A DNA stretch of 64,000 bases from the NCBI GenBank assembly GCA_029204225.1, contig CM055107.1, forward strand, positions 26,878,572-26,942,571, given 5' to 3'. This document shows, in pieces, positions 45,360 through 56,216 of this stretch (the stretch's first letter is position 1; every line of letters begins with the position of its first letter). The notes under the pieces are model-generated. The model did not search any database. It worked only from the letters and a program-made list of their open reading frames with translations, and was not told the origin of the DNA. Both the position numbers and the translations under genes were made by a program. This DNA comes from Diphasiastrum complanatum (lineage: Eukaryota; Streptophyta; Lycopodiopsida; Lycopodiales; Lycopodiaceae).

Positions 45360-47807
45360 AACATACCATAAGTTGAAATACCAAAGATAAAACCAAAAGA
45401 ACAATTTGAACTTTTCTCATGATTTTCGTAACCGAGTAACCCTTATGAAGTCACAATGATTAGATTGCTTGACTAGACTACAAAAGCATCTCTACTAGTA
45501 CAAAGGTGAGAAAACCTATAGAATTGAGAAGTGATCACTCCATATTTAACACGATCTGAAATATTTGAAGAAATATGAGGCATGCGAATTATGGTCAAGT
45601 TATTGTATTTTGGCTGTAGCCTTTTATAAAAAATGTCAACCAATAAACCTGACCTAGCCTGCCTTATAGACAGGTCTAAAAAATTGTACTTATTATCACT
45701 AGTTGCACAGTTAAGTTCACATGAGTCTTTAGGATAGATTCCTCCACCAAAAACGTTAGGGCCTTTATATAGAAAACTATTAAAATTAGGCAGATCAAGA
45801 ACAAATAAGTCATCAATATATTTTCTAACATGAGTTCATTTATGGAATAAGATGGGACAAGTACCACAAGAAACTAATGTTTGTATAAATTCAAATTTAT
45901 AAGAGAAAAGATAAAAGTTAGCTAGATGAACAACACAATTAGTACCCATGGATTGAATACCTATCGTTTGTTGAAAAAGTGAATCACTTAGAGAAATATG
46001 CAAGTTATCCAAGAGAAAGTGCGACCAAGAACAAACATCTTCAACATCAACCATTTTAGTAAATCTTCTCTTCTTTGAATCGACATCTTAATTTTTGTTC
46101 TTAAGCCAACATAACTCAAAATGCAAAACACTCTTTTCAACTTTTAAAGCTTCGCACCTTTAGTTTATTGCTAAAAACATCTCAAATTAGCTTGTTAACA
46201 CGAAATTTCAAATTTTCCAAATTGATTTTAGTGTAAAGTATTGTGAAGTCATCGGTTTGAATAAGCATAGGTCAATGGGTTTTTTCTTCTAAAGTACGAG
46301 AGGAGTTGCAAAAAATTTATTACTTCTATAATACCTACAGAATCGTTTAAATTCCAACTACAACTAAGTAAGTTTATCCAAGGCTCATTAATAGAAGGAA
46401 GCAACAAATTGCAGCAATTATTTAGCCACTTAGAAAGGTTAGTCAGCGTAGGTTTATAGGCTGCTGCAAAAAACCTAGGCCTTTTAGAAACTTTATGAAA
46501 TTTTCATGCAACACAAAGAAATGGAAGATTTGGATAACAATTAAAGTTATAAGAATGACAAAAATCTTGATGATATTTTAATACACTCATAGTTGAAAGA
46601 GAACAAGCGTTCTATGTTCCCACTGGAGAATGGACTTCGTTCAATAACGATTCCAAATAGAATTTCTTGCAAAGAAATACAAAATTGTTTGAGCATTTAT
46701 CCACATATGAAATGACGAAACGTCTATGAAACTTACGAAGAACTTCCTCCTCATTAGAAAATGAAGTATGAGTATTAGAAGATGGGACAGATGAGACTTT
46801 TTTCAAACTCAAAGTTACATAATTTAGAACTCCAGATTCCCATTCTGATAACAAACCAAGACTCCAAAAGATTCTTCAATATGGTAAATGAATTGATTAA
46901 TACTCGTAGTTATAGATTTTAACAAGAAAAGGACGAAATTTAGTGCTTTTACAAAAGGACTCTTTCCAAAACAATGAGAGAAGGATTGATGTACATGCAG
47001 CAACAATATGACCTAAAGAAGGATCACAAAACTTCGAATAAAAGGAGTAGTCACCACAAGAGTAAGGGCTATTAAGGATAGATAACTATCTCTTTCTGCA
47101 AGATTCCGACCAATATCAGCATAATTAAGGGCTTTTTGTCCTATAATTTTAACATATTTTCAAGCAACCACTAGATGATTCCAAATTTTCTTAACACGAG
47201 GAGGAAGAGAAGAGCATTCATAACTTCAGGCTTTCTAAGAATAGAGCTCAAACTAATTTTTTCAAGATCAGGTGAAGGAAAAATTGTAATGAGTAGATCT
47301 TTATTAGAGGTAAACATTTAGTTTTAACATTAGCTTTGGATTTTATAAAGCGACTTAAAAGAGTTTTAAGTTGATAAAAATGAGAATGTGAAATACCCAG
47401 ATCTTGACAAGACATATTATCTAAAGTATAGAGGAACCGAAACAGGTTTTTAGGATTGTATTTATTAAACATAGGGAGAACTTACCCAAAGACATTACAC
47501 GATCTAAATAAAGTAACCTCCTTATGTAATCTCTATAAGCAAACATTCTAGAGACAACATTATTACTAGGGGACAAAAAGTTAGAAGTATTAAAAGTAGC
47601 ACAAGGAGAAGGGAGGGGAGGAGAAGGTGTGATCAGAGGTGGAATGTAGCAATCTAGAGGATGGAGTAGATGTTTTGATATAGATTTCCAAACTTTCAAA
47701 TCATTGTAAACATAAGGTGTAATGTTTTTAAGTTTAGAGTGGGTTCTCCACATGGCAGTTTTTTTTGGCAAAGTTTCTACTCTTTCATAACTTGGACTTA
47801 ATCTCAA
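45360..47807 (-). pseudogene. Penelope-type reverse transcriptase, frameshifted
   Basis: A chain of overlapping frames: 47807-47421 (MFAYRDYIRRLLYLDRVMS), 47472-47248, 47006-46824, 46854-46612 (RFVISYVDKCSNNFVFLCKK), then unframed pieces with NLPFLCVA and KFHK (46540-46470) and KRPRFFAAAYKPTLTNLSKW. Motif A QTDDFTILYTKINLENLKFR is at 46258-46200. GIQSMGTNCVVHLANFYLFS follows near 45960, and the catalytic YIDD at 45820-45809 is intact. NFLDLSI and RQARSGLLVDIFYKR, then YGVITSQFYRFSHLCTSRDA close the thumb. The RT is of the class sharing ancestry with telomerase RT (known for the family). Frameshifts make it non-functional. Confidence 0.85.
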
Positions 47808-48465
47808 GATTATAACCTCTAGGAAAAAAGGGCTGAAGAGTTCTCATCCAAAAAAGTTCATGAAGCCACGCTACCCAAAAAAACTCTTTAGATTTAGAAA
47901 AATTTCCAACAATGTGCTCAATGGAAAAGACCCGAAAAGACTCAGAACCACATTTGGCTATGGAAGTATACCAAGGTTTTATCTCTTCTTTAGGAAACTT
48001 AGAGCTATGTACTCTTCTAGCTTCTCGAACATGTTTTTGAAAACGTACAAAAGCAGCACGAACAGTTTGGACAACATATACCATACTACTACTTTGTATG
48101 TTATAAATGACATAGATTACTTGGGTGGTATGGATTGGGCTAAGAGGCCTAGAGGAATTCTAAATTCCTCTAGGATGTTTTTCTCTAAGATGTCTAAGAA
48201 GATTCAAAATTCTAACATGGTTATTCGTATAATGAGTATTAACAAGCAAAGACTTTAAGAAAGACCATTTAATAGGATTTTCTCCAAAATTATGAAGTTT
48301 ATTCAAATTACATCTAGACAAAAAGTTAAACCTTTCTCTATGATTTGTAGCATTTCTACTTGCAAAACAAAGGGGTAAAGGGATGGAAGAACAAACCTCT
48401 GAAGTGTTGATAGCAGAAGAGCAATAGATTATATTTTGAGTAGTCAGGTAATTGTTTAAGACCAA
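47785..48465 (-). pseudogene. GIY-YIG endonuclease domain of the Penelope-like element
   Basis: A single frame from 48465 to 47785 is interrupted only by a TAG at 48162-48160. The first ~100 codons are an N-terminal extension of unknown role. After the stop the frame gives VIYVIYNIQSSSMVYVVQTV (the GIY and YIG strands; the glycines have become V and V), then RFQKHVREARR (helix with the catalytic Arg), SIAKCGSESFRVFSIEHIVG and LHELFWMRTLQPFFPRGYNL with the catalytic Glu. It would cut target DNA for insertion. The two lost glycines suggest decay or divergence. The Cys/His zinc pattern of canonical Penelope nucleases is not evident. Confidence 0.8.
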
Positions 48466-48480
48466 GCCCTCCTAAAGGCT

Positions 48481-49373
48481 ATTGGTCTGAGGTTAAATTA
48501 GTGTTGACCACACCCCTCGTTTGTTTAACAGGGCTATTGTAAAGCGGTGAGGCACCTGAATAGGTCCGTGATTAACCCTAATAAGCAATAGACTAAGAGT
48601 AAGAGATGTTACTTTTGATTAGTAAAATATCAGATTAGCTGTAGGGGCATGCGCACCCTCCTCAAGATATGCAAATAAGAACATAACTGCTTTCTAGTAA
48701 ATGTCACCTTAAGAACTTAAACATAAGCTAAAGCCTTGCCCTCCAATTCAAAGAAGATAGCTGGCACTACTTGGACGAAAATTCATTAAAAATTTGCATG
48801 TCCGCTAAAGTGACATAAAAATATCTGTTTGTGAAATTTGATCAGCCTTTTCAAGAGAGATACATCTGAAAATATTTGTTATATATATATATATATAAAA
48901 GAAAGAGATTCATTTAGATATGCAGGCATTTGTTCAGGAAAAATGTGAGCATTCATCATCAGAAAAGCTCTGAAGGCTGAGGGGTCTAGCACTAGGGTAA
49001 AGTTCATACCACAAGAGAAAATTTTGAGGTTTAGATAAGTTTGCCTCTTATTTCCAGCAGCAACCAGTACATTAACACACGTAAATCGCATCAAATCTTC
49101 AACCAGAGCCCAATCAGCCAAACAGATGTTTTTCCTGGTAGGCATCCCATAGCTTGGCTGAAGCTTTATGTGAAATTCACTAATTTAGAATATCAACTTC
49201 TGAAATTTCCAAGTATTTAATATGTAGATTAGTCTTCTTTTTTAAAAAGTAGCAAGAATTCCCATGGATACGCAGCTCCTGCCTTCAAGATCTCAGTTCC
49301 TGCCAACAAAGGTGATCGTGATAATTAAAGGTGGTAAGCTTACAATTATTCCTTGCAGGGGGCGTGAGATTAA
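48481..49373. other. spacer left of the DUF868 gene, no gene recognised
   Basis: Contains a short (AT)n at 48880-48896. A minus-strand frame of 79 codons from ATG 49145 (MPTRKNICLADWALVEDLMR) has balanced amino-acid use but no motif I recognise; it could be an exon scrap. No splice context could be established. Confidence 0.35.
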
Positions 49374-49390
49374 ATGCAAAACATTTATCC

Positions 49391-49475
49391 AACGGGGTTG
49401 GCTCAGTCCGTTAGCTTCGCATCCAAAATTTTCTTTGGTCCCACGTTCAAGTCCTCCTTGGAAACCAAGATGCAT
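49391..49475 (+). mobile_element. short tRNA-derived SINE-like insertion
   Basis: An 85-bp body has a pol III A box (TGGCTCAGTCCG, 49399-49410) and B box (GTTCAAGTCC, 49445-49454) 34 bp apart. It is flanked by a near-perfect direct repeat: ATGCAAAACATTTATCC at 49374-49390 and ATGCAGAACATTTACC at 49476-49491. This is the structure of a retroposed tRNA-related RNA. The cloverleaf does not close, so it is not a tRNA gene. Confidence 0.65.
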
Positions 49476-49491
49476 ATGCAGAACATTTACC

Positions 49492-49988
49492 ACATTGTCG
49501 TGAAGTAAATACCCATTGGAAACTTGCCAATAGACATGACAAATAGTAACAGGTAGAATATACATCTGATCAGATTACAGAGCATCTACTGTGGCTGAAG
49601 AATATGTACTTGGGATGATCACTTGGCAGCGATTGCTCGGTGCCTTAGCGGAAGAAATTGACTGCACCCAACTTGTCCATGTTCACCAACTTTTTAGAAG
49701 CACCTATTCCATTTTGAAATATTGGATGGAGTCATAACAATTTATGCAATCACACTTTGCAACAAGAGGCAATCTTTCTTAAAACCATATACAGAATGAA
49801 GGCCTGAAGAAGCTTGCTTTGATCAATTTTGTGCTTGAAGCTTCTGTAGCTGGAATAAAGTTGCTCCTCCTCTCTGCCAAGGTACCATTTATTTATGCAA
49901 AAAGAAGCTTCTAAATTACAAACATATGTCACAATGTTACAGTCGCATTATAACCGGCCTGTGTAGAAGATCAACAGCTGGGCTACGG
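49492..49988. other. region downstream of the DUF868 gene
   Basis: Likely 3' UTR and terminator of the gene on the minus strand. No poly(A) signal could be placed with confidence and no other feature is seen. Confidence 0.35.
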
Positions 49989-50894
49989 TTATTCAATCCT
50001 CCAGGCATGCAGCAGCAGTGAGAATCCTGACAATTTCTCAAAATCTCTTCCTTTGAAGACTTGCACGGGAAAGGATTCCTGCTCACCATAGTTACAGGAT
50101 TTCAGATGAGAACTTGGAAAGTAGGTCTGGAACATGAAGACGGCATTCCCTAGATCAGGATTGAAGAGCCAGTTGTGGACATCCCAGAAGAGCTCCACTT
50201 CTAAGCCATCCACCAGGATCGTCTGGTTGCCTCTGAATTTCCACATAAGGCGCTTCACATGCACAACGATCCGCCTGTCCACTCTCACACACAGCCGAGG
50301 CTCCCTCGCCCCACCAGAATGGCATTCAATCACTATATCATGGCTTCTTCCACTCTCACAGAACTGGGCTTTGGTATTGTAGTATTTCTTCCCAAAGATA
50401 TGCTCTCTTCTGCTCAGCAGAATTGGCTCTTTCAATAGTGGCTTTGCCTGTGTAGCATCATATGCCTCTTTCTTTTTGTCCCCCAGCAGCATTAAGATCT
50501 GGCCATGAAAGACAATTGCAAGATAGAAACTTTCTTGAGGCTCAGGGCCGCCTGATGAATACTTTGCTGCTGTCATGTCCCAGAAGATTTGAACCCTTTT
50601 CCCATCCACCTCCATGGCTTTCTTGCCTTGTTTCTTCCAGGAAACCCATGGCTTCAGACCTACCTTGGGCAACGATGGAGAAGCGGCCGCTGAGGGGTTG
50701 TCCACAGCCACGCTGAAGCCCTGCCCCGTTTGATTCTTGCACCAGCTAATGGTGATGACATGGTAGCAGCTGCAGAGCTTGGTGCAGTAGATGCAAGCGA
50801 TCAAGTTGTGGGTCGTCCTGTTTCCTGATGACATCTCCGCCACCTGCATTGCATACTCTCCAAAGCAAGACGGGAAGGGGGATGAGGCCACCAT
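49989..50894 (-). CDS. DUF868 family protein
   Basis: An intact single-exon frame of 301 codons from ATG 50894 to the stop at 49989. It starts MVASSPFPSCFGEYAMQVAE and carries the family signatures in order: NLIACIYCTKLCSCYHVITI, SWCKNQTGQGFSVAVDNPSA, KPWVSWKKQGKKAMEVDGKR, VQIFWDMTAAKYSSGGPEPQ, LLSRREHIFGKKYYNTKAQF, HVKRLMWKFRGNQTILVDGL and FWDVHNWLFNPDLGNAVFMF. DUF868 proteins are land-plant specific, about 300 residues, often intronless and of unknown biochemical role. The frame is open 13 codons upstream of this ATG (TTG 50933), but the family starts near FPSCFGE, which supports 50894. No membrane segment or catalytic motif is evident. This is the one complete host gene in the window. Confidence 0.95.
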   Translation of the reverse strand: MVASSPFPSCFGEYAMQVAEMSSGNRTTHNLIACIYCTKLCSCYHVITISWCKNQTGQGFSVAVDNPSAAASPSLPKVGLKPWVSWKKQGKKAMEVDGKRVQIFWDMTAAKYSSGGPEPQESFYLAIVFHGQILMLLGDKKKEAYDATQAKPLLKEPILLSRREHIFGKKYYNTKAQFCESGRSHDIVIECHSGGAREPRLCVRVDRRIVVHVKRLMWKFRGNQTILVDGLEVELFWDVHNWLFNPDLGNAVFMFQTYFPSSHLKSCNYGEQESFPVQVFKGRDFEKLSGFSLLLHAWRIE

Positions 50895-52728
50895 ACTTCC
50901 AGAGCTAATGCTTGGCTTCAACCACTGCCTCAATCTCTCACATCACTCTTTCTTTGGTAAATGTAGCTAATATGTACTTCTACTCTTCAGAAATTTCCTT
51001 TTTGATCCAGATTTCAAACCCACCAAGAATGGTAGCTTTTCCAGCATTGCTTAGATTGAGGTTGGCCGTAGATGCAGCAATTGAACAGCAAGATTACCAT
51101 ACCTGAGCCTCACTCAAATCCCTTTCTGCAGCCTAAACATCAGCGTTTGCTATCCCGTGCTGCCTGACAGGCTGAAATGCAAAAGAATCAGCTTTCGCAA
51201 TAATGATGGTGAGTGCAGCAGCCCCACTGCCACAAAAGCCTCCATGGCACACCTCAACATATGCCTTTCTACCTTCTTTCAGACTGAAATCACTGCACAA
51301 CTTCACTTTTGTCTGTAGTAACCCACTCACTTCTCATTCCATGTGCAGTGTCCACACCTCACCTGCAATCAACCCAAATCCCCCTCCCTCCCTCACCTCC
51401 AATCAACCCAAATCCTCTTTCTGCATAATTCATTGCAACTTATGCATTTGAATTGCATTTTATGGCCTTGAGTCAGCTCAAAAGCAAATAACTCACTCAA
51501 TAGCTCAGAACTAATAGCTCTCTTGACACAAGGAAAGACTAGAGCGGACCCACGTTCATTTATAGCCCCCAACGATCACAGAGCTTTCGCATTATGGCGA
51601 AAGCACAGCCACCTCCACCTCCACCTCCACCTCCATCGCCATCGCCAGAGCTTTCCTTTTCCTAATCTTCCTGCTGCCATGGCTCCACCATATTTGGTAA
51701 GATGAGGACCGGTTCCGCCGGTCACCTTCTCCAGCGACGCACTGTAACCGGTGACCTCAACAGCATCTGTCTAGTTGGTGGGGCCGGTTGGATGTGGACA
51801 TGTGGCAAACATGACGTCTGCCACCAGCCCGTGGGCAGTAGGAGTAGGAAGACCGTTGGCATTTAGTTTTAGGTGAAGGAATGGCCGTGCAAGACCAAGT
51901 TAGTGAGGCCAAAAAGCCTGGTCCCCATGTCCAGATGGACCAAGCAAGCCCCAAACTTCTTTCACCATATTTGCTCTTAGTCATGTCCCACCATGCCCCA
52001 TGGAAACCAACAACTCCGAGCTAAAAGAGGAGGAACTTGCAGGGCGAAGCATCTCGGTACGGAGCAAGAGAACGCCAAGCGAACAAGGAGACAAAAGTGG
52101 AACCCATGTAGATTTCATGCCGATTGCCCGCCGGAGGGTAGTTGGCCAGCCCTCTCAAACTTATGCAATCATAACTTCACCAGATCCCTAAAAGTTTGTA
52201 GGGATTTGGAAGAACATAATGGCTATATTGCTTTTATACGAGCCTCAAAGAAACTTGAGGTACTAGGAGTGGAATACTAGGGCCATTGGGACTTGCAAAG
52301 CCTCAAGGGACTTGGCCCCACTACCCAAGGCCTTTCACTCAACAATCATGAAATTTTTTTTTTGTATCTTATTGTGTTTAAGAAGAACAACAATCAAGCC
52401 TCCAAGACGATGATATGTGCATGCTAATCCTTGCAAAGGTCATCCTTTTGTGAGAGACCAGGTCACATTACATAAGAGTAGGTTCCCATGCCTTGAAAAT
52501 TCAAATGGGGACCTACTCTTTGTTTCAAAAGTGCAAGACATGTTTCTCTTGACACTTAACGCCCCAGGCAAAAAACGATTCATTTGAACAACATTGCAAA
52601 CAAGCTAGTTTTCTTATCACAGACTTGTAGCTAGTGGGGTGAAGTGCCCTCTAGAGGTAATACTGAATGAAATTTTGTTATCTAGGACCAATTTATGAAA
52701 AATTCATGGGGTGCGCCCTTTAGGGGAT
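50895..52728. other. upstream region of the DUF868 gene and intergenic DNA
   Basis: 5' UTR and promoter of the DUF868 gene are expected at 50895-51500. A CCACCT hexamer repeat lies at 51606-51648. Plus-strand frames at 51993-52280 show no recognisable motif. GC content is higher than in the retroelement blocks. Confidence 0.4.
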
Positions 52729-53780
52729 TCACGATGGAATCAATGTATATGTCCAAGGCATGTCGAGTTGCTCTAATGAGGTTGCTTTAGTCATAAACTG
52801 ACTAAGCGAGCTGACTGCAAAAGCTATGTATGGCTTCGTACAGATCATGGCGTACATAAGAGATCCTATAATAGAATAATAAGGATACTCACACATCTGC
52901 TGTTTCTCATAAATTGTTTGAGGACACTGGTCCTTTGACAATTTAAGTCCTGGTTCCATTGGTGAGAGAGCTAACTTGCAATTGATCAGACTGTATCTGA
53001 CTAAAATGTTGTAGATGTACCTCTATTGTGTAATGTAGATCAACTTCTGTTTTTTGTCGCTGTGGATTTGTATACCAAGGCAGAAATGAGCTTCACCCAA
53101 ATCGGTCATGTCGAATTCGGAAGATAGTATTGTCTTGGCTTCTTTTATCAGATCGGTATTGTTGTTGAAAAACAATGTATCATCCACGTATAAAGTGAGA
53201 ATAATAAAAGACTATTGCACTGCTTTGAAGTAAACATTTGAATCTGAAGAGCTACATGTATAGCCGTGATCAATAAGAAAAGTATTGATCCTTTGAAACC
53301 ATGCTCGATCAGATTGCTTCAAGCCATAAAGTGCCTTATGGAGATTACAGACATGATTGTGCTTACCCTCAATAATATAACCTTCGGGTTGTACCATGTA
53401 AATGTCTTCTTCGATAACTCTAGTGAGATATGTTGTCTATACATACATTTGATGTATTTCCAAATCTGCTGCAGCGGCAAATGATAGCAAAAGTCAAATA
53501 GAAGAATGCTTGACTATTGGACTAAAGGTCTCACTATAATCGACGTTGTATACCTGAGAAAATCCTCTGGCTACAAGTCATGCCTTTTTCTTGTTGATGC
53601 TTCAATCTGCATTGTACTTGACTTTGAAAATCCATTTGCAATCAACTACGTTTCTGTTGGCAGGTAATTTGACAATTGTCCACATTTGGTTCTTAATAAG
53701 AAATGAATACTCTTTATCCATCCTCCCTCTTTGTGAAGAGGAGCTTTTTGTGATTTGTATCAACTCCATGCTGAAATGAG
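52729..53780 (-). pseudogene. copia reverse transcriptase fragment L
   Basis: On the minus strand: MDKEYSFLIKNQMWTIVKLP, VVDCKWIFKVKYNAD, a broken palm entry, then MVQPEGYIIEGKHNHVCNLH with KALYGLKQSDRAWFQRINTF at 53397, LYVDDTLFFNNN-type text near 53190-53160, and YPYYSIIGSLMYAMICTKPY near 52880. Both ends are cut; no LTR is attached. Closest to B and D. Confidence 0.88.
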
Positions 53781-54459
53781 AAGAGCCTTCACGAGTTTTG
53801 TGCAACCATTGAGCTCCTTGATCATGCTTGTTTCTTGAGTGATGCAGTTATGATCTTGCCCTTCCCTCCTTTTGTGTGTGGTTGTGGACTGTAGAGTGGA
53901 TTAGATTTGTTGCTTTTGTAGAGTGGATTAGATTTCATGTTTTCTTGTGGATTAATGTAGGAGCCAGCATTCAAGTAAACTAAATAGGCTGGATCTATGG
54001 TGTGATTCTTGCATATCTTTGTACAATGCAGTTCTTGATGTTCTTGGGATGTCCAAGAATCAATAGACTGGTTGGTTTCTTGATTCTTGGACTTCTAACA
54101 TGCTATAGTTTAGCTTTGTTTCTTGTTTTTGTCAAGTTATGCAAGGTAGCTCAGTGTTAATGTAGTGTAGGCTCTGATTTCAGTCCGTTTTAAGTGTAGG
54201 TAGCTATAGAAAACTACTGAAGGTTCATTGGTTTGCATGCTGATATGTGAATGAGCGTTCTAGGCTTGCATCCTATGTAGAATGTAAGTGCGTTCAAGAG
54301 TGACGTCTCTGAATAGTAGAAGACATCTAATGGATGCCTTTAAGCCTGGTAATAGGCAGAAACGGTTCTGAAGAAGTGGCAAGAAAGAATTAGAGAAACG
54401 ATAAAACAACAGGTCCTCTGGAGCAAAGGATCTGTCAACAATCCAATCCTTTGTATATT
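53781..54459. other. unassigned spacer
   Basis: No gene. A 19-bp direct repeat TGTAGAGTGGATTAGATTT occurs twice near 53892 and 53919. Nothing else recognised. Confidence 0.4.
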
Positions 54460-54830
54460 TTTTGATACTGTTAATTAGAAAATCCGACCCACATACTGAT
54501 AAAATAACGACTACATTCTGTGGGACTATAAGCAAATTTTCTCAGGCTTTCAATGCACTAATCATTTGACTTCCAGTAGAGTCAACGCCCTAATAAGCAT
54601 CTTTTGTAACAATGTACAGGGTTTTTTTTTGTAATGATGATCAGTGGTTAAGTAAGTTTAGAATCAGTTAGTTATTATTGTTGTATTTCAGTATTTTGCT
54701 ATCAACGATTTTCAGTTGAAGCCTAGTATTTGTGCCCACTGATTTGCATCCAGCTTCACGCTCTTGTACTCCACTTTCAATAATTATCGGAGTGCAAGTT
54801 TTTGTCTATGTTCTAATTCTATTGCACATT
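54460..54830 (+). repeat. diverged fragment of an element-A type LTR
   Basis: Shares GATACTGT...AAAATCCGACCCA and GTACTC.ACTTT followed by ATTA.TC.GAGTGCAA with 2366-2620. No terminal CA or primer site follows. Confidence 0.5.
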
Positions 54831-54914
54831 GTAGTATTCGACCACATGGGATGAGTTTATGGAAGTGTTCAAAAAGTCGTTTGTGATTGTAGACGACTCA
54901 GATTTCTACCAAAG

Positions 54915-55139
54915 ATTTGTTAATTGCAAGATTATATGGATTTAGGAAATAAAGTTTTCTCATTCGATGCAAAACGGGCACTATGGCAGTTTATCCTAGG
55001 TCTGTCTGCAGATTACCAGAATGAGTGCAAGCGTAATGTGTTTCAAACTTTCAATGACGTCGTACGAGTCACGAAAGCATATGATTCCACAATGGACCCA
55101 ACTAGAAGAAAGAAATTTACCCCCAAGCCACAGTGAATG
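54915..55139 (+). pseudogene. retroelement gag fragment (Ty3-like)
   Basis: A 74-codon piece: LQDYMDLGNKVFSFDAKRAL followed by WQFILGLSADYQNECKRNVF and TFNDVVRVTKAYDSTMDPTR. FILGL...Y..E..R with TF.DVV..TKAYD resembles the end of the Ty3 retrotransposon-gag domain. Too short for certainty. Confidence 0.5.
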
Positions 55140-55476
55140 AATACAAGAGAGGAGAAAGAACCTGGCTCAAGAATCAAAAATTTCAATAGGAAGATGGGCG
55201 AGTTTCTATGGTATGTTTTCTCTTTAAGAGAAGAGAATATTCTCCTTAGGATCCCTATTAAGCTATTGACCTCCTATTCTTGCATTTAAGTAGTCATTTA
55301 CCATGCAAGTGCTCCTATTTTTAATTATAGGTTTGGGCCCTCATATGATTATTAATTACTTGTAACAACCATGCCCTGAATGACGTAGCATAACTAACAA
55401 CCACATACAACTAGAGTGACCGGCTATCCACATCAAGAATTATTCCGATTCCCTTATACTAGACATGGGCATAACA
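55140..55476 (-). repeat. Ty3-type 3' LTR fragment
   Basis: On the minus strand the tract GGTTCAAGGAAGGGAGAA precedes TGTTATGCCCATGTC at 55476. Same family as the LTR start at 1708. Confidence 0.6.
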
Positions 55477-55599
55477 TTCTCCCTTCCTTGAACCACTTCT
55501 ATCTCTAGAAGTGAAAACCAAGGAAGCTCTTCTTTATGCTTTTGACCCTCTCCCATGAATCATCATCCTCAGTCCGTCCCTTTCCCTCAGTCCGTCCCT

Positions 55600-55965
55600 T
55601 CCACCTAATCAAGCACTCAAAGATAGACCAATTTTGCAATTGTTTTTATCTCTAGCTCTAAGTACCTTTTCAGGTTCCGAAGGAACACTAAGCGATAAGT
55701 CTTCCAAATGGATAAGATCTTCCTCTAAACCAACTATGTCACCTTCATGTAAACTTAATTTTAAATGACTTACATGAAACACAAGGTGAGCTGTAGACTT
55801 GTTCTGAAGGTCTAGTTCATAAGCTAAAGAACCAATTTTCTTAATAATCTGAAACAGTCCACAATATCTGGTAGACAATTTATAATGATTCCCTGTATGC
55901 ATAGTCTTAGAATCCTAAGGTATTCTAAGATATACCCAATCATCAACTTTAAAATCTCTTGGAGA
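55600..55965 (-). pseudogene. Ty3-type integrase C-terminal remnant
   Basis: Reads DFKVDDWVYLRIP, a stop, then KLSTRYCGLFQIIKKIGSLA and YELDL...VFHVSHLKLSLHEGD. This is the familiar KLSPRY.GPFQ...KIG..AY.L......HPVFHVS.LK block at the end of Ty3 integrases, placed just upstream of the polypurine tract and LTR as expected. The rest of pol is absent. Confidence 0.85.
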
Positions 55966-55969
55966 CACA

Positions 55970-56194
55970 GTGTTGACAAATGCAGACTGTCCGAAGAACG
56001 ATGAAGAGAACGAAGCAATGCTCAACAAGCCTTACAGAAGGTTGATAGGTTCGTTAATGTATCTGACAAACAACACCAGACTGGACATTGCATACGCAGT
56101 ATTCAGATTGAGTCAATTCAACATCAATCCAGGACCAGTAGACTGGAAGATCACCAAGAGAGTCTTACGATACCTACAACCGACAGAATTGTAG
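55970..56194 (+). pseudogene. copia RT-connection fragment
   Basis: KPYRRLIGSLMYLTNNTRLD followed by IAYAVFRLSQFNINPGPVDW and KRVLRYL, the copia connection block. It abuts the Ty3 remnant on the left and simple repeats on the right. Confidence 0.88.
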
Positions 56195-56216
56195 ACTCTG
56201 CTATTCACGCGAAACA

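Larger units (their letters stand above)
45300..48480 (-). mobile_element. Penelope-like retroelement with N-terminal GIY-YIG nuclease (decayed)
   Basis: On the minus strand a GIY-YIG endonuclease domain (48120-47800) precedes a Penelope-type reverse transcriptase (about 47400-45360). Canonical Penelope-like elements carry GIY-YIG at the C-terminus; the permuted order is known for the Naiad and Chlamys groups of N-terminal EN+ elements. RT signatures seen: VDKCSNNFVFLCKKFY, FTILYTKI (motif A), IQSMGTNCVVHLANFYLF, RKYIDDLFVLDLPNF and NKYNFLDLSI. The coding is broken by at least one stop and several frameshifts, so this copy is dead. No terminal repeats or hammerhead fold could be confirmed by eye. 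Confidence 0.85.

Noticed and set aside
44780-45360. A C-terminal GIY-YIG domain after the Penelope RT
   Set aside because: Searched on the minus strand downstream of the thumb; only AT-rich DNA with stops. The nuclease is on the N-terminal side.
48879-49145. A minus-strand frame as a small gene
   Set aside because: The last residues run through an (AT)n tract and no family motif or splice context was found; kept only as a note.
49391-49475. A functional tRNA gene
   Set aside because: A and B boxes are present but acceptor and anticodon stems do not pair, and the unit is flanked by target-site-like repeats.
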